A stretch of 15,293 nucleotides of DNA, from the NCBI RefSeq assembly GCF_018371055.1, contig NZ_JAGYZD010000018.1, positions 1 through 15,293 of the forward strand, read 5' to 3'. Every line of letters starts with the position of its first letter. The stretch's first letter is position 1. This DNA comes from Finegoldia magna (GTDB taxonomy: Bacteria; Bacillota; Clostridia; Tissierellales; Peptoniphilaceae). The notes beneath the pieces were generated by a model. The model did not search any database and had not been told where the DNA came from. It worked only from the letters and a program-made list of their open reading frames with translations. Shown here piece by piece: positions 7,330-15,237 of the stretch. The position numbers and the translations under genes were made by a program.

Positions 7330-7992
7330 ATGGGAGAATATAATATATTTGATATTTTGGGACCTGTAATGATTGGACCTTCTAGCTCTCACACTGCAGG
7401 TGCTTGTAGAATTGCAAAGACTGCTCTTATGATTGCTGGAAATGAGTTCACAAAAGTTGAGTTTGATCTTCACGGATCATTTGCGAAAACTTACAAGGGT
7501 CACGGTACAGACAGAGCTTTGTTAGCTGGTGTATTGGGAATTGAACCAGACGACATTAGACTTAGAGATTCATTTGCAATCGCTGATCAAAGAGGAATCG
7601 ACTATGTTTTTAGAGAAGCTGACTTAGGGGATGTGCATCCAAATACTGCGAAGATTACATTTACATACGAAGATGGAACTACTATGTATATCGTTGGCTC
7701 ATCAATCGGCGGTGGAAACATCGAAATCATCGACATCAACGGAATAGCTGTTCAATTTACAGGAACATATCCTACAATTTTATTGAAATACGTGGATGTA
7801 AGAGGAATTATCGCGGATATTTCTTCAGAACTTGCCAGAAATGGTTACAACATCGAAGGAATGAAGACGTTGAAACACGACGGAATCGTAACTTTGATTG
7901 TTGAATTGGATAAAAATATCGGCGAAGATTTGACAGAAAATTTATTAAAAGACGATAGATTTCTTTTCACAAAATATATTCAACGAAGTTAA
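7330..7992 (+). CDS. sdaAB: L-serine dehydratase, iron-sulfur-dependent, beta subunit
   Basis: This 220-residue cytoplasmic protein is the beta chain of the two-subunit enzyme that turns L-serine into pyruvate and ammonia, which feeds amino-acid fermentation. The N-terminal motif GPVMIGPSSSHTAGA (residues 11-25) is the family hallmark. The C-terminal third (about 149-220), with KYVDVRGIIADISSEL, is an ACT domain of the kind seen in this subunit. Length matches other beta chains. The start codon follows AGGGGGTTTTT. The alpha-subunit gene starts 9 bases after the stop, so both are co-transcribed from the promoter at 7273-7301. Nothing looks broken. Confidence 0.95.
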   Translation: MGEYNIFDILGPVMIGPSSSHTAGACRIAKTALMIAGNEFTKVEFDLHGSFAKTYKGHGTDRALLAGVLGIEPDDIRLRDSFAIADQRGIDYVFREADLGDVHPNTAKITFTYEDGTTMYIVGSSIGGGNIEIIDINGIAVQFTGTYPTILLKYVDVRGIIADISSELARNGYNIEGMKTLKHDGIVTLIVELDKNIGEDLTENLLKDDRFLFTKYIQRS

Positions 7993-8001
7993 GGAGAGTT
8001 T

Positions 8002-8901
8002 ATGTTTGATACATCATTAGAAATAATCAATAAAGTTAAGAAGGAAAACAGACCTTTTTACGAATACGTTATAGAAATAGAAAACGAAAGAACTGGCAAA
8101 TCTGAAGAATTCATCAGAAATGAATTGTCACACATGCTAGATGTTATGGAAAAATCTGCGACAGATTTCTTGGAAACACCTTCAGTGACTAACCAAAAAA
8201 TGATCGACGGATTTGCACACAAAATGCACGTTTACGCAAATGAAAATGAACCAATCGTAGGACAATTCACAGCAGAAGCAATGGCGATGGCTTTTTCAAC
8301 ATTGGAAATCAGTGCAGCTATGGGAAAAATCGTAGCATCACCTACAGCAGGTTCATCAGGAATTTTACCGGCAGCTCTTATGAGTTTTAAACAAAGATAC
8401 AACTGCTCACACGACGAACTTATCGATGCAATGTTAGTTGCAATCGGTGTTGGACAATTGTTGGGAAAATACGCAACATTTTCTGGCGCTGACGGAGGTT
8501 GCCAAGCAGAAACAGGTTCTGCAGCAGCGATGGCAGCAGGTGCGTTGATATTTTTAAGAGGAGGCTCTATTGAACAAGTATTCCACGGAGCATCATTTGC
8601 AATCCTACACGTATTGGGACTTGTATGTGACCCAATCGCAGGACTTGTAGAATATCCTTGCACATTCAGAAACGCAATGGGAGTTACAAACGCAATGATA
8701 AGCGCTGACATGGCATTGGCAGGAATCACAAGTATAGTTCCATTCGAAGAAGTGTGCCAAGCAATGAGGAAAGTCGGCAAAACTCTTCCACCATCATTGA
8801 GAGAAACAGGAATGGGCGGAGTTGCAGGAACAAAAACTGGTCAAGATATCAGAAGAAGATTTTTGGGATCATGCAACATCAGTGATGACGACGAAGATTA
8901 A
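8002..8901 (+). CDS. sdaAA: L-serine dehydratase, iron-sulfur-dependent, alpha subunit
   Basis: The 299-residue alpha chain carries the catalytic [4Fe-4S] cluster that binds and dehydrates L-serine. The glycine-rich motif SPTAGSSGILPAAL is conserved. Candidate cluster ligands are Cys167 (in GADGGCQAETG), Cys209 and Cys220 (in VCDPIAGLVEYPC). Their spacings of 42 and 11 residues match the three core cysteines I recall from the structurally known Legionella enzyme. A further Cys291 lies near the C-terminus, just before an acidic tail (SDDDED), and could have a role like the tail cysteine of that enzyme; this is speculative because the family type differs. AAGGAGAG precedes the ATG. Such enzymes are oxygen-sensitive, in keeping with an anaerobe. 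Confidence 0.95.
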   Translation: MFDTSLEIINKVKKENRPFYEYVIEIENERTGKSEEFIRNELSHMLDVMEKSATDFLETPSVTNQKMIDGFAHKMHVYANENEPIVGQFTAEAMAMAFSTLEISAAMGKIVASPTAGSSGILPAALMSFKQRYNCSHDELIDAMLVAIGVGQLLGKYATFSGADGGCQAETGSAAAMAAGALIFLRGGSIEQVFHGASFAILHVLGLVCDPIAGLVEYPCTFRNAMGVTNAMISADMALAGITSIVPFEEVCQAMRKVGKTLPPSLRETGMGGVAGTKTGQDIRRRFLGSCNISDDDED

Positions 8902-8904
8902 AAC

Positions 8905-8946
8905 AAAAAATTATCCACAAGATTTTAAAAATCTTGTGGATTTTTT
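8905..8946. terminator. Bidirectional terminator between convergent genes
   Basis: An 11-bp perfect stem pairs ATCCACAAGAT (8913-8923) with ATCTTGTGGAT (8931-8941). A run of T (8941-8946) follows on the plus strand and a run of A (8905-8910) precedes it, which gives a U-tail for minus-strand transcripts. It can end both the serine dehydratase operon and the convergent ECF gene. Confidence 0.88.
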
Positions 8947-8953
8947 AATTGAA

Positions 8954-9505
8954 CTATTTGTTTTTGTTTACACTTTTTGCAATCAAAATCGCCAACACAA
9001 ATGATATCACGATTTCAAAAGGCATATTCGTAGCGACAATTCCTCCAAGAAAATATTGTGCTTTAACGTGCATAACGCTTTCGATTTGTTTCGAATGACA
9101 AATAAACGCCATTCCCAAAACACCAACAGTGTTCATTACACTTCCACAAATCGCTGGAATTCCATAGCGAATCACATCGTTTTTGTCTCTTAATTTGTTG
9201 TAAACTTGATAAGTCACCACAGCTATTAAAACTCTTGGAAGCACGGAAACCAATGGATTGTAAAACATAAATGAAAGAATTGTCGGCGCAATAATATTAT
9301 TTACCAATGAAAACAAACCGAACAACAATCCCACGAATAAACTAACCCAAGGACCAGCAACCAATGCAGCAACAATAGTTGGAATATGTAGTGTAGTCAC
9401 TCTAACAGGACCAATCGGAATCATTCCCAAAGGAGTAAGTCCAAGAACGATAGTCAAAGCGCCAAACACACCGATTTTTGTCAAATCTTTTGTAGTTAAT
9501 TTCAT
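8954..9505 (-). CDS. ECF transporter S component, substrate-binding membrane subunit
   Basis: This 183-residue, highly hydrophobic protein probably has five to six membrane spans. The N-terminal region MKLTTKDLTKIGVFGALTIV, then LTPLGMIPIGPVRVTTLHIP and AGPWVSLFVGLLFGLFSL, is typical of the ECF-type S components of the riboflavin/pantothenate-transporter superfamily (Pfam ECF-type_riboflavin_transp). S components bind a vitamin or precursor and work with a shared energizing module (EcfA, EcfA', EcfT) encoded elsewhere, as none is here. The IPIGPVRVTTLHIP stretch recalls the pantothenate-type group, but the substrate cannot be fixed by eye. The start has AAGGAGGA upstream. Its own promoter lies at 9532-9560, and the leader of about 20 bases is too short for a riboswitch. 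Confidence 0.88.
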   Translation of the reverse strand: MKLTTKDLTKIGVFGALTIVLGLTPLGMIPIGPVRVTTLHIPTIVAALVAGPWVSLFVGLLFGLFSLVNNIIAPTILSFMFYNPLVSVLPRVLIAVVTYQVYNKLRDKNDVIRYGIPAICGSVMNTVGVLGMAFICHSKQIESVMHVKAQYFLGGIVATNMPFEIVISFVLAILIAKSVNKNK

Positions 9506-9531
9506 TTTTTTCCTCCTTGATCATTTACACA

Positions 9532-9560
9532 ATTATACCACTTATACATAAAAATAAGAA
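9532..9560 (-). promoter_or_regulatory. Extended -10 promoter of the ECF S-component gene
   Basis: On the minus strand a perfect TATAAT (complement of 9532-9537) is preceded by TGG (complement of 9538-9540). The -35 (complement of 9555-9560, TTCTTA) is weak. Transcription would start near 9525, about 20 bases before the start codon. Confidence 0.65.
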
Positions 9561-9598
9561 GAATAATCTATTTATAAAAAATTTCAATAAGTAATAGC

Positions 9599-9627
9599 TG
9601 GTCAATATTGATTTAGGAATATATAAT
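9599..9627 (+). promoter_or_regulatory. Promoter of the giant surface protein gene, with an overlapping palindrome
   Basis: TGGTCA (9599-9604) and a perfect TATAAT (9622-9627) are separated by 17 bases. The 10-base palindrome TCAATATTGA (9602-9611) overlaps the -35 and could be a regulator site, though short AT-rich palindromes also arise by chance. Transcription would start near 9634, and the ribosome site AGGAGG is at 9647-9652. This divergent gap (9506-9656) holds both this promoter and the one for the minus-strand gene. Confidence 0.65.
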
Positions 9628-9656
9628 AAAGTGTAGATTTTAAATCAGGAGGTTAT

Positions 9657-12600
9657 ATGAAGAAATTTTTAGGAGTAATTCTTACTGCTAGTATGGTAAT
9701 GAGCTCATTCACACCGGTACTTGCAGAAGAACAAAACAAAATTACAGTAGACAGAATAAGTGGATCAGATCGTTACGAAACATCAGCGAAAATCAGCCGC
9801 ATAACATTCCCAAATCACATCAAAAAAATTGTACTAGCGAGTGGGGAAAATTTTGCAGATAGTTTGGTTGCAGGAAGCCTTGCAAACAAGGAAAATGCAC
9901 CAGTATTATTGACACAAAAAGACAACCTACCACAAGTCATCAAAGACGAAATCAATAGACTTAGCCCAAGTCAAATAATCATTGTAGGTGGAGAAAAATC
10001 TGTAAATGTAAAAGGACTTAAAAATGTTAAAAGATTAGCAGGAAAAGACAGATTTGAAACATCAGTTGAAGTGTACAAACAAATTAATCCTAATGGAAAA
10101 GTTGCACTTGCAAGTGGACTAAACTTTGCAGATGCATTGTGCGCAATACCACTTTCCACAAAAGAAAACTTGCCAATTATTTTGACAGATGGACATAATT
10201 TGCCAAAAGGAATCACAAATGACAAAGTCTCCTTAATCTACGGTGGAGAAAAATCCGTTAATATAAAAGGATTAGAAAATACGAGAAGATTAGCAGGAGC
10301 TGACCGTTATGAAACAGCATTGATAATCGCAAAAGAATTCGGAAATCTTGAAAAATTCGTATTAGCAGATGGAAGAAATTATCCAGACGCATTGTCAGTA
10401 GCTCCATTTGCACACAAGAATAATCAACCAATATTATTAACAAATCCTGACAAAACAGAATTTATCAAACAAATAGTTAAAGATAACAACACAAAAGAAA
10501 TCACGGTAGTAGGTGGAGAGTTATCCATATCTTCAAAACAAATTAAAAAAATTGCAAGTGTTGGAATAACTGAAGATAAAAAAACAAACACACCTCCAGT
10601 GACACCAACACCAGATAATCCTTCAACGCCAGATAAACCAGGCGAAGATAAACCAGGCGAAGAAAAGCCTGAAGAAAAGCCTGAAGAAAAACCTGGCGAG
10701 GACAAACCTGGCGATAAACCAGAAGAAAGACCAGAAGAAAAGCCGGAAGATATTGCAAAAGAAAAAGCTCTAAAAGAAGCCAAAGAAAAAGCAATTGAAG
10801 GATTGAAGAACAATGGCATCACATCAGAAATATACATCGACCAAATCAACAAAGCCAAAACAATAGAAGGCGTCAATGCATTAAAAGATGAAATCATCAA
10901 AGCGCACAAAAAGAGCGAAGAAGAAAAGCCAGAATACGTAGATATTGAAGATGCGAAGTTATTGAAAGTATTAAACAAAAACTTGGATGTAAACAGAGCA
11001 GATGATAAACGTATTACAAAACAAGAAATGGAATCTTTGAAAGAAGTATCCATATTCTTAGACAAGAAAACTAATAAGCCAATATTTACAGAAGAATCCA
11101 AAGACACATATTCAATACTAGGGAAAGCCCAAGATTTATCTGATACAGAAAATTTCAAATTCTCTGTAACAAGAGGAATGAAGAGTTTAAAAGGAATTGA
11201 ATACGCTACTAATTTGGAAAAATTAAAAGTAAATGAAAATGAGATTTCTGACCTTAGTCCATTAAAGGATTTGAAAAACTTGAAATATTTGGAACTTCAA
11301 AGAAATAGGATTACAGATGTATCTCCATTAGCAAATCTTAAAAACTTAGAGTTCTTGAAATTATACAACAACATAATTGAAAATGTTGAGCCACTTAAAG
11401 ACTTGACAAATCTAACAGGATTGGATCTTCACAATAATGTTAAGGTTAGAAAAGAAGGACAAAAGAGAATAAATTATGATGGAATCACAGATATTTCTTC
11501 TCTTAAGAACTTAACTAAGTTGACATTCTTTGACGTGTCTGCAAACAAAATCGAAAATGTAGATATAATTCTTGGAATGGAAAAAATAAATCATTTAGAT
11601 TTTTCGGATAATAAAGTCAGCGATTATTCTAAATTAGCAAACTACATTTTGCCAAGATATATGAAACAAGAAGAAGGAGATGGAAGTGTTGGATTCCATG
11701 GCCAAAATGTAATTCAAACTCAACCAGTTACAGTTGATAACAATAAAGTTTCGTTTGCACCAGAATATAAAGGACTAGGAAATTTGTTTAATGAATTTGC
11801 CAAAGCTTTTGAAATGGAAGATGCATCGGGACTTGTAAATGTAACAACTAATGTAGAAGGAGTAAAATCTACTTTTGATGTAAAAAAAGACAAAATAAAT
11901 TTAGAAGTTACAGATGAATTCTTAAAAGCAAATTACGGGAAAACAGTAAGCGCTAACTTAAAAATTGTATTTGCAGAAGCTTACGGATGGAACTTGAATG
12001 GCGTAAAATTACAAGTGAAAAAACCAGCAGAAAAACCAGAAACACCTGAAGAAGAAAAAATCGCGATGATTCAAGAAGTCACAACTTCGAATCTTCCAGC
12101 AAAAGATGCTATTGCTAAGATTAGGGTTGTTGGTGAAATCAACAACTTTCCAAGCGACAAATTTATTGTGAAATTAGTTGATGAAGAAGGAAAAGAAAAT
12201 TATCCTGAAATTGAAGTTACTGGAGATGTATCAAAAGCTTTCAGAGTTATAAATATTAAAGTTCCAGAAAATACTACTGATAAGGGAAAAACATACGAAA
12301 TATACGCAACATCAACAGGTAAGAAGGAAAATTTCAAGAAAGCGGAATTTACTTTAACTCAAGAAAAATCTTCGGGAACACAAGAAGTTGAAAAAACGTT
12401 CAAGATTATTTCAAGCAATAAGGACGTTGTAATAACAGTAAATGGCGAAGAAAAATCAGAAGCTAAAAAAGGCGACACTGTTGTAGTAAAAGCAAAGCCT
12501 GGAAAAGAAATATCGATGTTTTATGTAAGTGGATTGAATGCAGAAGGAGATCCGATGAAAGTCAACTTCAAACAAGTCGGAGATTCTTACCAATTCATAA

Positions 12601-15095
12601 TGCCTGAAAGCGACTGTACTTTGAATGTCCTAACAAAAGATAAAAAAGTTGCAGAGGAAAATATTCAAGGACTCATATTGCAAACTTCAGACAAAGTATC
12701 AAAGGATTCTTCAACTGCAAAAGTTCAACTAAGGGGTATATTGAAAGGAATTACAAATGATAAATTCGTAGTAAAACTTGTCGATAACGATGGTAATGAA
12801 ACATTTCCTAAAGTAGATGTATTAGGTGATATAAATAAAAATATGAGAACTGTTTCATTTGAAATTCCTAAAAATACTACAACAAAAGAAAAAGAATACA
12901 CAGTTTATGTGTCATCAACAGGATCCCAAAATTATTTTGTAACTGAAACTGTAAAAATAACACAAGAAAAATCAGATACAGAAGAACAAATTCCTGAAGG
13001 AATAATGGATTTATCACTAGAAACAACAGAAAATCTAGATGCAGAAGGTGGAAAAGTTGTTCTAAAAGCAATGGGTAATTTTAAGAATGTTTCTGATGAC
13101 AAATTCGTTGTAAAATTAGTTGACGATAAAGGAAATGAAACTTTCCCAAAAGTTACAGTTAGTGGGGAAAAAGCCACAAGATTATTGGAATTTGAAGTTG
13201 GAAAGAATGAAGAAGCAACAGAAAAAACTTACAAAATTTACGTTACTTCAACTGGATCTCACACTAAATTCTATGAAAAATCAGTTGAAATAAAACAAAA
13301 TCCATCTGAAGACGCAAAATCATCTATCGAAAAAATCAACATTATTACACCAATACTAAAAAATGGAGAAAAGCTAAGAACAAATATAGTTGGTGAAAAT
13401 ATAAATCCTGATAACTTGACAGTTTCATTCTATAGACTTGTGAACGGAAAATTTGTAAAAGATCCAACCATAAAGTCAACTTTTGAAAAGTCAGGTGAGT
13501 TCGAGCAAATTGTTGCAGATAGCATAGCTTTAACAAAAGGCAACGAAGAAGATGTGTACAAAATTTTGGTGAGAAATAAGAAAGATTTGGAGAAATCTTA
13601 TGAAGCATATTTCAGAGTAAAATATACTGAAGAAAAAGCGTCTTATGAAGAAATTCTTCCAAGTTATGTTCACGCGTCAAAAGACGGCAAGATAATCGAA
13701 GTTGGTTTTAATGAAGAAATCGAAGAAATATTTGATGGAAGCTTAAAAGCTGGAATTAGCATCGATAAAAATGCTGACGGAAACTATGAAAGATTAGGAA
13801 ACCAAGATACTGTTGAGCTGTCAGATAAGAAATTCGTAATTACACTTGAAAAGCCACTAGATGTAAAAGGTCTTGGTTTTAAAAAAGCAAAAATCAAGAT
13901 AAATCAAGGCATATTTAAGGAAAAAGGCACTGAAAGTTTGAACAGAGATGTTGACTATAGTATCAATATTGGAAAGCCAATCGTTCGTCAAGCTACAATT
14001 AAAGGTGACAAGGTCATCACTAACAAAAACAGAACAGTCATTATTAAAGTGAATGGAATGAATTTGTCAGAAGATGCAAGAGTAAAAGCTGTGATGCAAA
14101 CAAAACTTGCGACAGAAGATACGGATGTAGCAAGAAAAGGAAAACAACCAGAAGTTACAGGAACAATTTCTGGAGCTGGTGATGAACAAACAATAACATT
14201 CGAGCTTCCAGAAAACAAAACAGATAGAACAGTGTCTTACGAAATCTTGTACCAACCAGAAAAGAATGGAAAATTCGAAAAATTACCTGGAAATAATCCA
14301 AGATCCAGAGCGAATTCAATTGTAATTTCATTGGTCGCAGAAGGCGGGGATGTTAATGCCGCTACGTTAGCATTTATTAAGATTCAAACTTATGGGGCAA
14401 CTTCTACAGATAAAGGACAAATTCCAGATATAACTTACGGTGAAACTCCGAAAATTCAAGAATCCAAAAAGACATTTACTCACGTTTATGGAACAAACTT
14501 AGAAGCTAAGAAAACTAAAGTTAGAATTTTCGACAATAGAGGAGTTGAATGGTACATCGTAAACCAACCTTCATTAGGAGCTGCGGCATTTAAGATGGTA
14601 GTTCCAGCATTGAATGGAATTGATGGCGATGGAAATTATCAAACAATGGAAATAATTGGGCCTAACACATTAATTAAGGACCAAATATTCACTTACAAAG
14701 TTGCAGTTGATGGCAAAAACTACGATGAAAATGTCGTAGTTCGTGCAAATATATTGGCTTCTGGAAAAACTAATGCCGGAAAATATGATTTGGAAAAACA
14801 AGAAACAACATTGAAACTAAACTACGTCGATGTGAATGGTAATCCAATCAAAAATTCTGTAGATAAAAGATCGTACAATTTCTTTGGAGAATGTGCAGCA
14901 GGAATTTATCCAGATGAAATCGAAAATTACAAACCAGTTAAAATAGTTCGTAATTCAGATAAATCAGATAAAACAGAAATAAAATTACCAGACGGAGTGG
15001 ACTACACAGATTACAGAAATCTTCAGACAATACTAGGAGTAAACCAAATTGGCGACAATCCAGAGTATACTATAGTTTATGAAAAAACTAAATAA
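9657..15095 (+). CDS. Giant mosaic surface protein: CWB2 x3, GA module, leucine-rich repeats, beta-sandwich modules, MucBP-like end
   Basis: An 1812-residue secreted surface protein. The signal peptide is residues 1-23 (cleavage after PVLA). Three CWB2 repeats (starting near 31, 125 and 210, with SGSDRYETS, AGKDRFETS and AGADRYETA) should hold it to the wall; no LPXTG motif or C-terminal anchor is seen. A Pro/Glu/Lys spacer (about 312-365) is followed by a GA albumin-binding-type module (367-418), a Ca-binding-like or cap region (425-460) and leucine-rich repeats (508-663) like those of internalins. Next comes a three-copy module (804-906, 1005-1111, 1116-1219) with a different domain between copies 1 and 2. 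Then come Ig/IPT-like stretches with GxNL motifs (near 1245, 1465 and 1610) and a MucBP-like end (from ~1716). The role is probably host binding; only the GA module hints at a ligand. Confidence 0.92.
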   Translation: MKKFLGVILTASMVMSSFTPVLAEEQNKITVDRISGSDRYETSAKISRITFPNHIKKIVLASGENFADSLVAGSLANKENAPVLLTQKDNLPQVIKDEINRLSPSQIIIVGGEKSVNVKGLKNVKRLAGKDRFETSVEVYKQINPNGKVALASGLNFADALCAIPLSTKENLPIILTDGHNLPKGITNDKVSLIYGGEKSVNIKGLENTRRLAGADRYETALIIAKEFGNLEKFVLADGRNYPDALSVAPFAHKNNQPILLTNPDKTEFIKQIVKDNNTKEITVVGGELSISSKQIKKIASVGITEDKKTNTPPVTPTPDNPSTPDKPGEDKPGEEKPEEKPEEKPGEDKPGDKPEERPEEKPEDIAKEKALKEAKEKAIEGLKNNGITSEIYIDQINKAKTIEGVNALKDEIIKAHKKSEEEKPEYVDIEDAKLLKVLNKNLDVNRADDKRITKQEMESLKEVSIFLDKKTNKPIFTEESKDTYSILGKAQDLSDTENFKFSVTRGMKSLKGIEYATNLEKLKVNENEISDLSPLKDLKNLKYLELQRNRITDVSPLANLKNLEFLKLYNNIIENVEPLKDLTNLTGLDLHNNVKVRKEGQKRINYDGITDISSLKNLTKLTFFDVSANKIENVDIILGMEKINHLDFSDNKVSDYSKLANYILPRYMKQEEGDGSVGFHGQNVIQTQPVTVDNNKVSFAPEYKGLGNLFNEFAKAFEMEDASGLVNVTTNVEGVKSTFDVKKDKINLEVTDEFLKANYGKTVSANLKIVFAEAYGWNLNGVKLQVKKPAEKPETPEEEKIAMIQEVTTSNLPAKDAIAKIRVVGEINNFPSDKFIVKLVDEEGKENYPEIEVTGDVSKAFRVINIKVPENTTDKGKTYEIYATSTGKKENFKKAEFTLTQEKSSGTQEVEKTFKIISSNKDVVITVNGEEKSEAKKGDTVVVKAKPGKEISMFYVSGLNAEGDPMKVNFKQVGDSYQFIMPESDCTLNVLTKDKKVAEENIQGLILQTSDKVSKDSSTAKVQLRGILKGITNDKFVVKLVDNDGNETFPKVDVLGDINKNMRTVSFEIPKNTTTKEKEYTVYVSSTGSQNYFVTETVKITQEKSDTEEQIPEGIMDLSLETTENLDAEGGKVVLKAMGNFKNVSDDKFVVKLVDDKGNETFPKVTVSGEKATRLLEFEVGKNEEATEKTYKIYVTSTGSHTKFYEKSVEIKQNPSEDAKSSIEKINIITPILKNGEKLRTNIVGENINPDNLTVSFYRLVNGKFVKDPTIKSTFEKSGEFEQIVADSIALTKGNEEDVYKILVRNKKDLEKSYEAYFRVKYTEEKASYEEILPSYVHASKDGKIIEVGFNEEIEEIFDGSLKAGISIDKNADGNYERLGNQDTVELSDKKFVITLEKPLDVKGLGFKKAKIKINQGIFKEKGTESLNRDVDYSINIGKPIVRQATIKGDKVITNKNRTVIIKVNGMNLSEDARVKAVMQTKLATEDTDVARKGKQPEVTGTISGAGDEQTITFELPENKTDRTVSYEILYQPEKNGKFEKLPGNNPRSRANSIVISLVAEGGDVNAATLAFIKIQTYGATSTDKGQIPDITYGETPKIQESKKTFTHVYGTNLEAKKTKVRIFDNRGVEWYIVNQPSLGAAAFKMVVPALNGIDGDGNYQTMEIIGPNTLIKDQIFTYKVAVDGKNYDENVVVRANILASGKTNAGKYDLEKQETTLKLNYVDVNGNPIKNSVDKRSYNFFGECAAGIYPDEIENYKPVKIVRNSDKSDKTEIKLPDGVDYTDYRNLQTILGVNQIGDNPEYTIVYEKTK
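10590..10752 (+). repeat. Degenerate tandem repeat encoding a Pro/Glu/Lys spacer
   Basis: Short units encoding KPGED, KPEE and KPGD recur here, after a Pro/Thr-rich lead-in (PPVTPTPDNPSTPDKP). The repeat joins the CWB2 anchor to the functional part of the surface protein and resembles wall-spanning spacers of Gram-positive surface proteins. Such DNA can vary in copy number between strains. Confidence 0.75.
10755..10910 (+). other. GA module (protein G-related albumin-binding domain) within the surface protein
   Basis: Residues ~367-418 form a three-helix module. Segments such as LKEAKEKAIEGLK, NNGITSEIYI, INKAKT and VNALKDEIIKAHK align without gaps to the GA module of the F. magna protein PAB as I remember it. 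Of the three main albumin-contact positions reported for that module (Phe27, Ala31, Leu44), only the Leu is kept, at 409. The others are Ile392 and Gln396. Membership is convincing; albumin binding is uncertain. Confidence 0.85.
11178..11645 (+). other. Leucine-rich repeat domain of the surface protein
   Basis: Residues 508-663 hold about six to seven repeats of roughly 22 residues with the internalin/SDS22 pattern, for example LKDLKNLKYLELQRNRITDV followed by SPLANLKNLEFLKLYNN. One repeat carries an insertion (HNNVKVRKEGQKRINYDG). The region before it (425-460, VDIEDAKLL to ITKQEMESL) resembles the cap that often precedes such repeats. The domain probably binds a protein or glycan partner. 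Confidence 0.85.
12066..13313 (+). repeat. Three-copy ~100-residue module in the surface protein, interrupted by another domain
   Basis: Copies at 12066-12374, 12669-12989 and 13002-13313 share the core DKFxVKLVDxxGxExxP, a Y-x-(I/V)-Y-(A/V)-(T/S)-STG motif and a strand ending in xITQEK or IKQNP. The pattern suggests beta-sandwich (Ig-like) domains. Between copies 1 and 2 lies an unrelated ~95-residue domain (VNGEE, KKGDTVVVKAKPGKEI and MPESDCTLNV), which looks like a common bacterial repeat domain. Copies 2 and 3 are adjacent and the most alike. Confidence 0.75.
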
Positions 15096-15099
15096 ATTT

Positions 15100-15133
15100 C
15101 ACAAAAGCTTCCTTAAGCAAGGAGGCTTTTGTG
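15100..15133 (+). terminator. Long hairpin terminator after the surface protein gene
   Basis: A 15-bp stem (15100-15114 with 15119-15133) has a single G-T wobble and a four-base AAGC loop. It starts five bases after the stop. The tail (TTGT then A-rich) is poor in T, so termination may be incomplete or helped by the T-rich right arm. Confidence 0.75.
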
Positions 15134-15163
15134 TTGTAAAAAAATTGTAAAACCCTCAAAAAT

Positions 15164-15192
15164 TAGTCAACGCTAAATTGATATGATATAAT
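15164..15192 (+). promoter_or_regulatory. Promoter of the last, partial gene
   Basis: TAGTCA (15164-15169) and a perfect TATAAT (15187-15192) are 17 bases apart, and TGA before the -10 makes it extended. The core TATGATATAAT is identical to that of the serine dehydratase promoter. The leader would be about 40 bases. Confidence 0.65.
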
Positions 15193-15237
15193 ATTTTATA
15201 TATAAACAAGAAAAACGAATGACTGATGGAGGTTATT

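Noticed and set aside
8232..8780. 182-codon minus-strand frame inside sdaAA
   Set aside because: It is the complement of a conserved, well-recognised gene and shows no ribosome site or domain.
9506..9531. Riboswitch ahead of the vitamin transporter gene
   Set aside because: The inferred leader is only about 20 bases, too short for any known riboswitch aptamer.
10590..10752. CRISPR array or intergenic satellite
   Set aside because: The repeats are short, in frame and code for a Pro/Glu/Lys protein spacer.
10424..11158. 244-codon minus-strand frame rich in Ser/Gly/Phe inside the surface protein gene
   Set aside because: It mirrors the repetitive Pro/Glu/Lys spacer and GA region; the low-complexity content is a by-product of the repeat.
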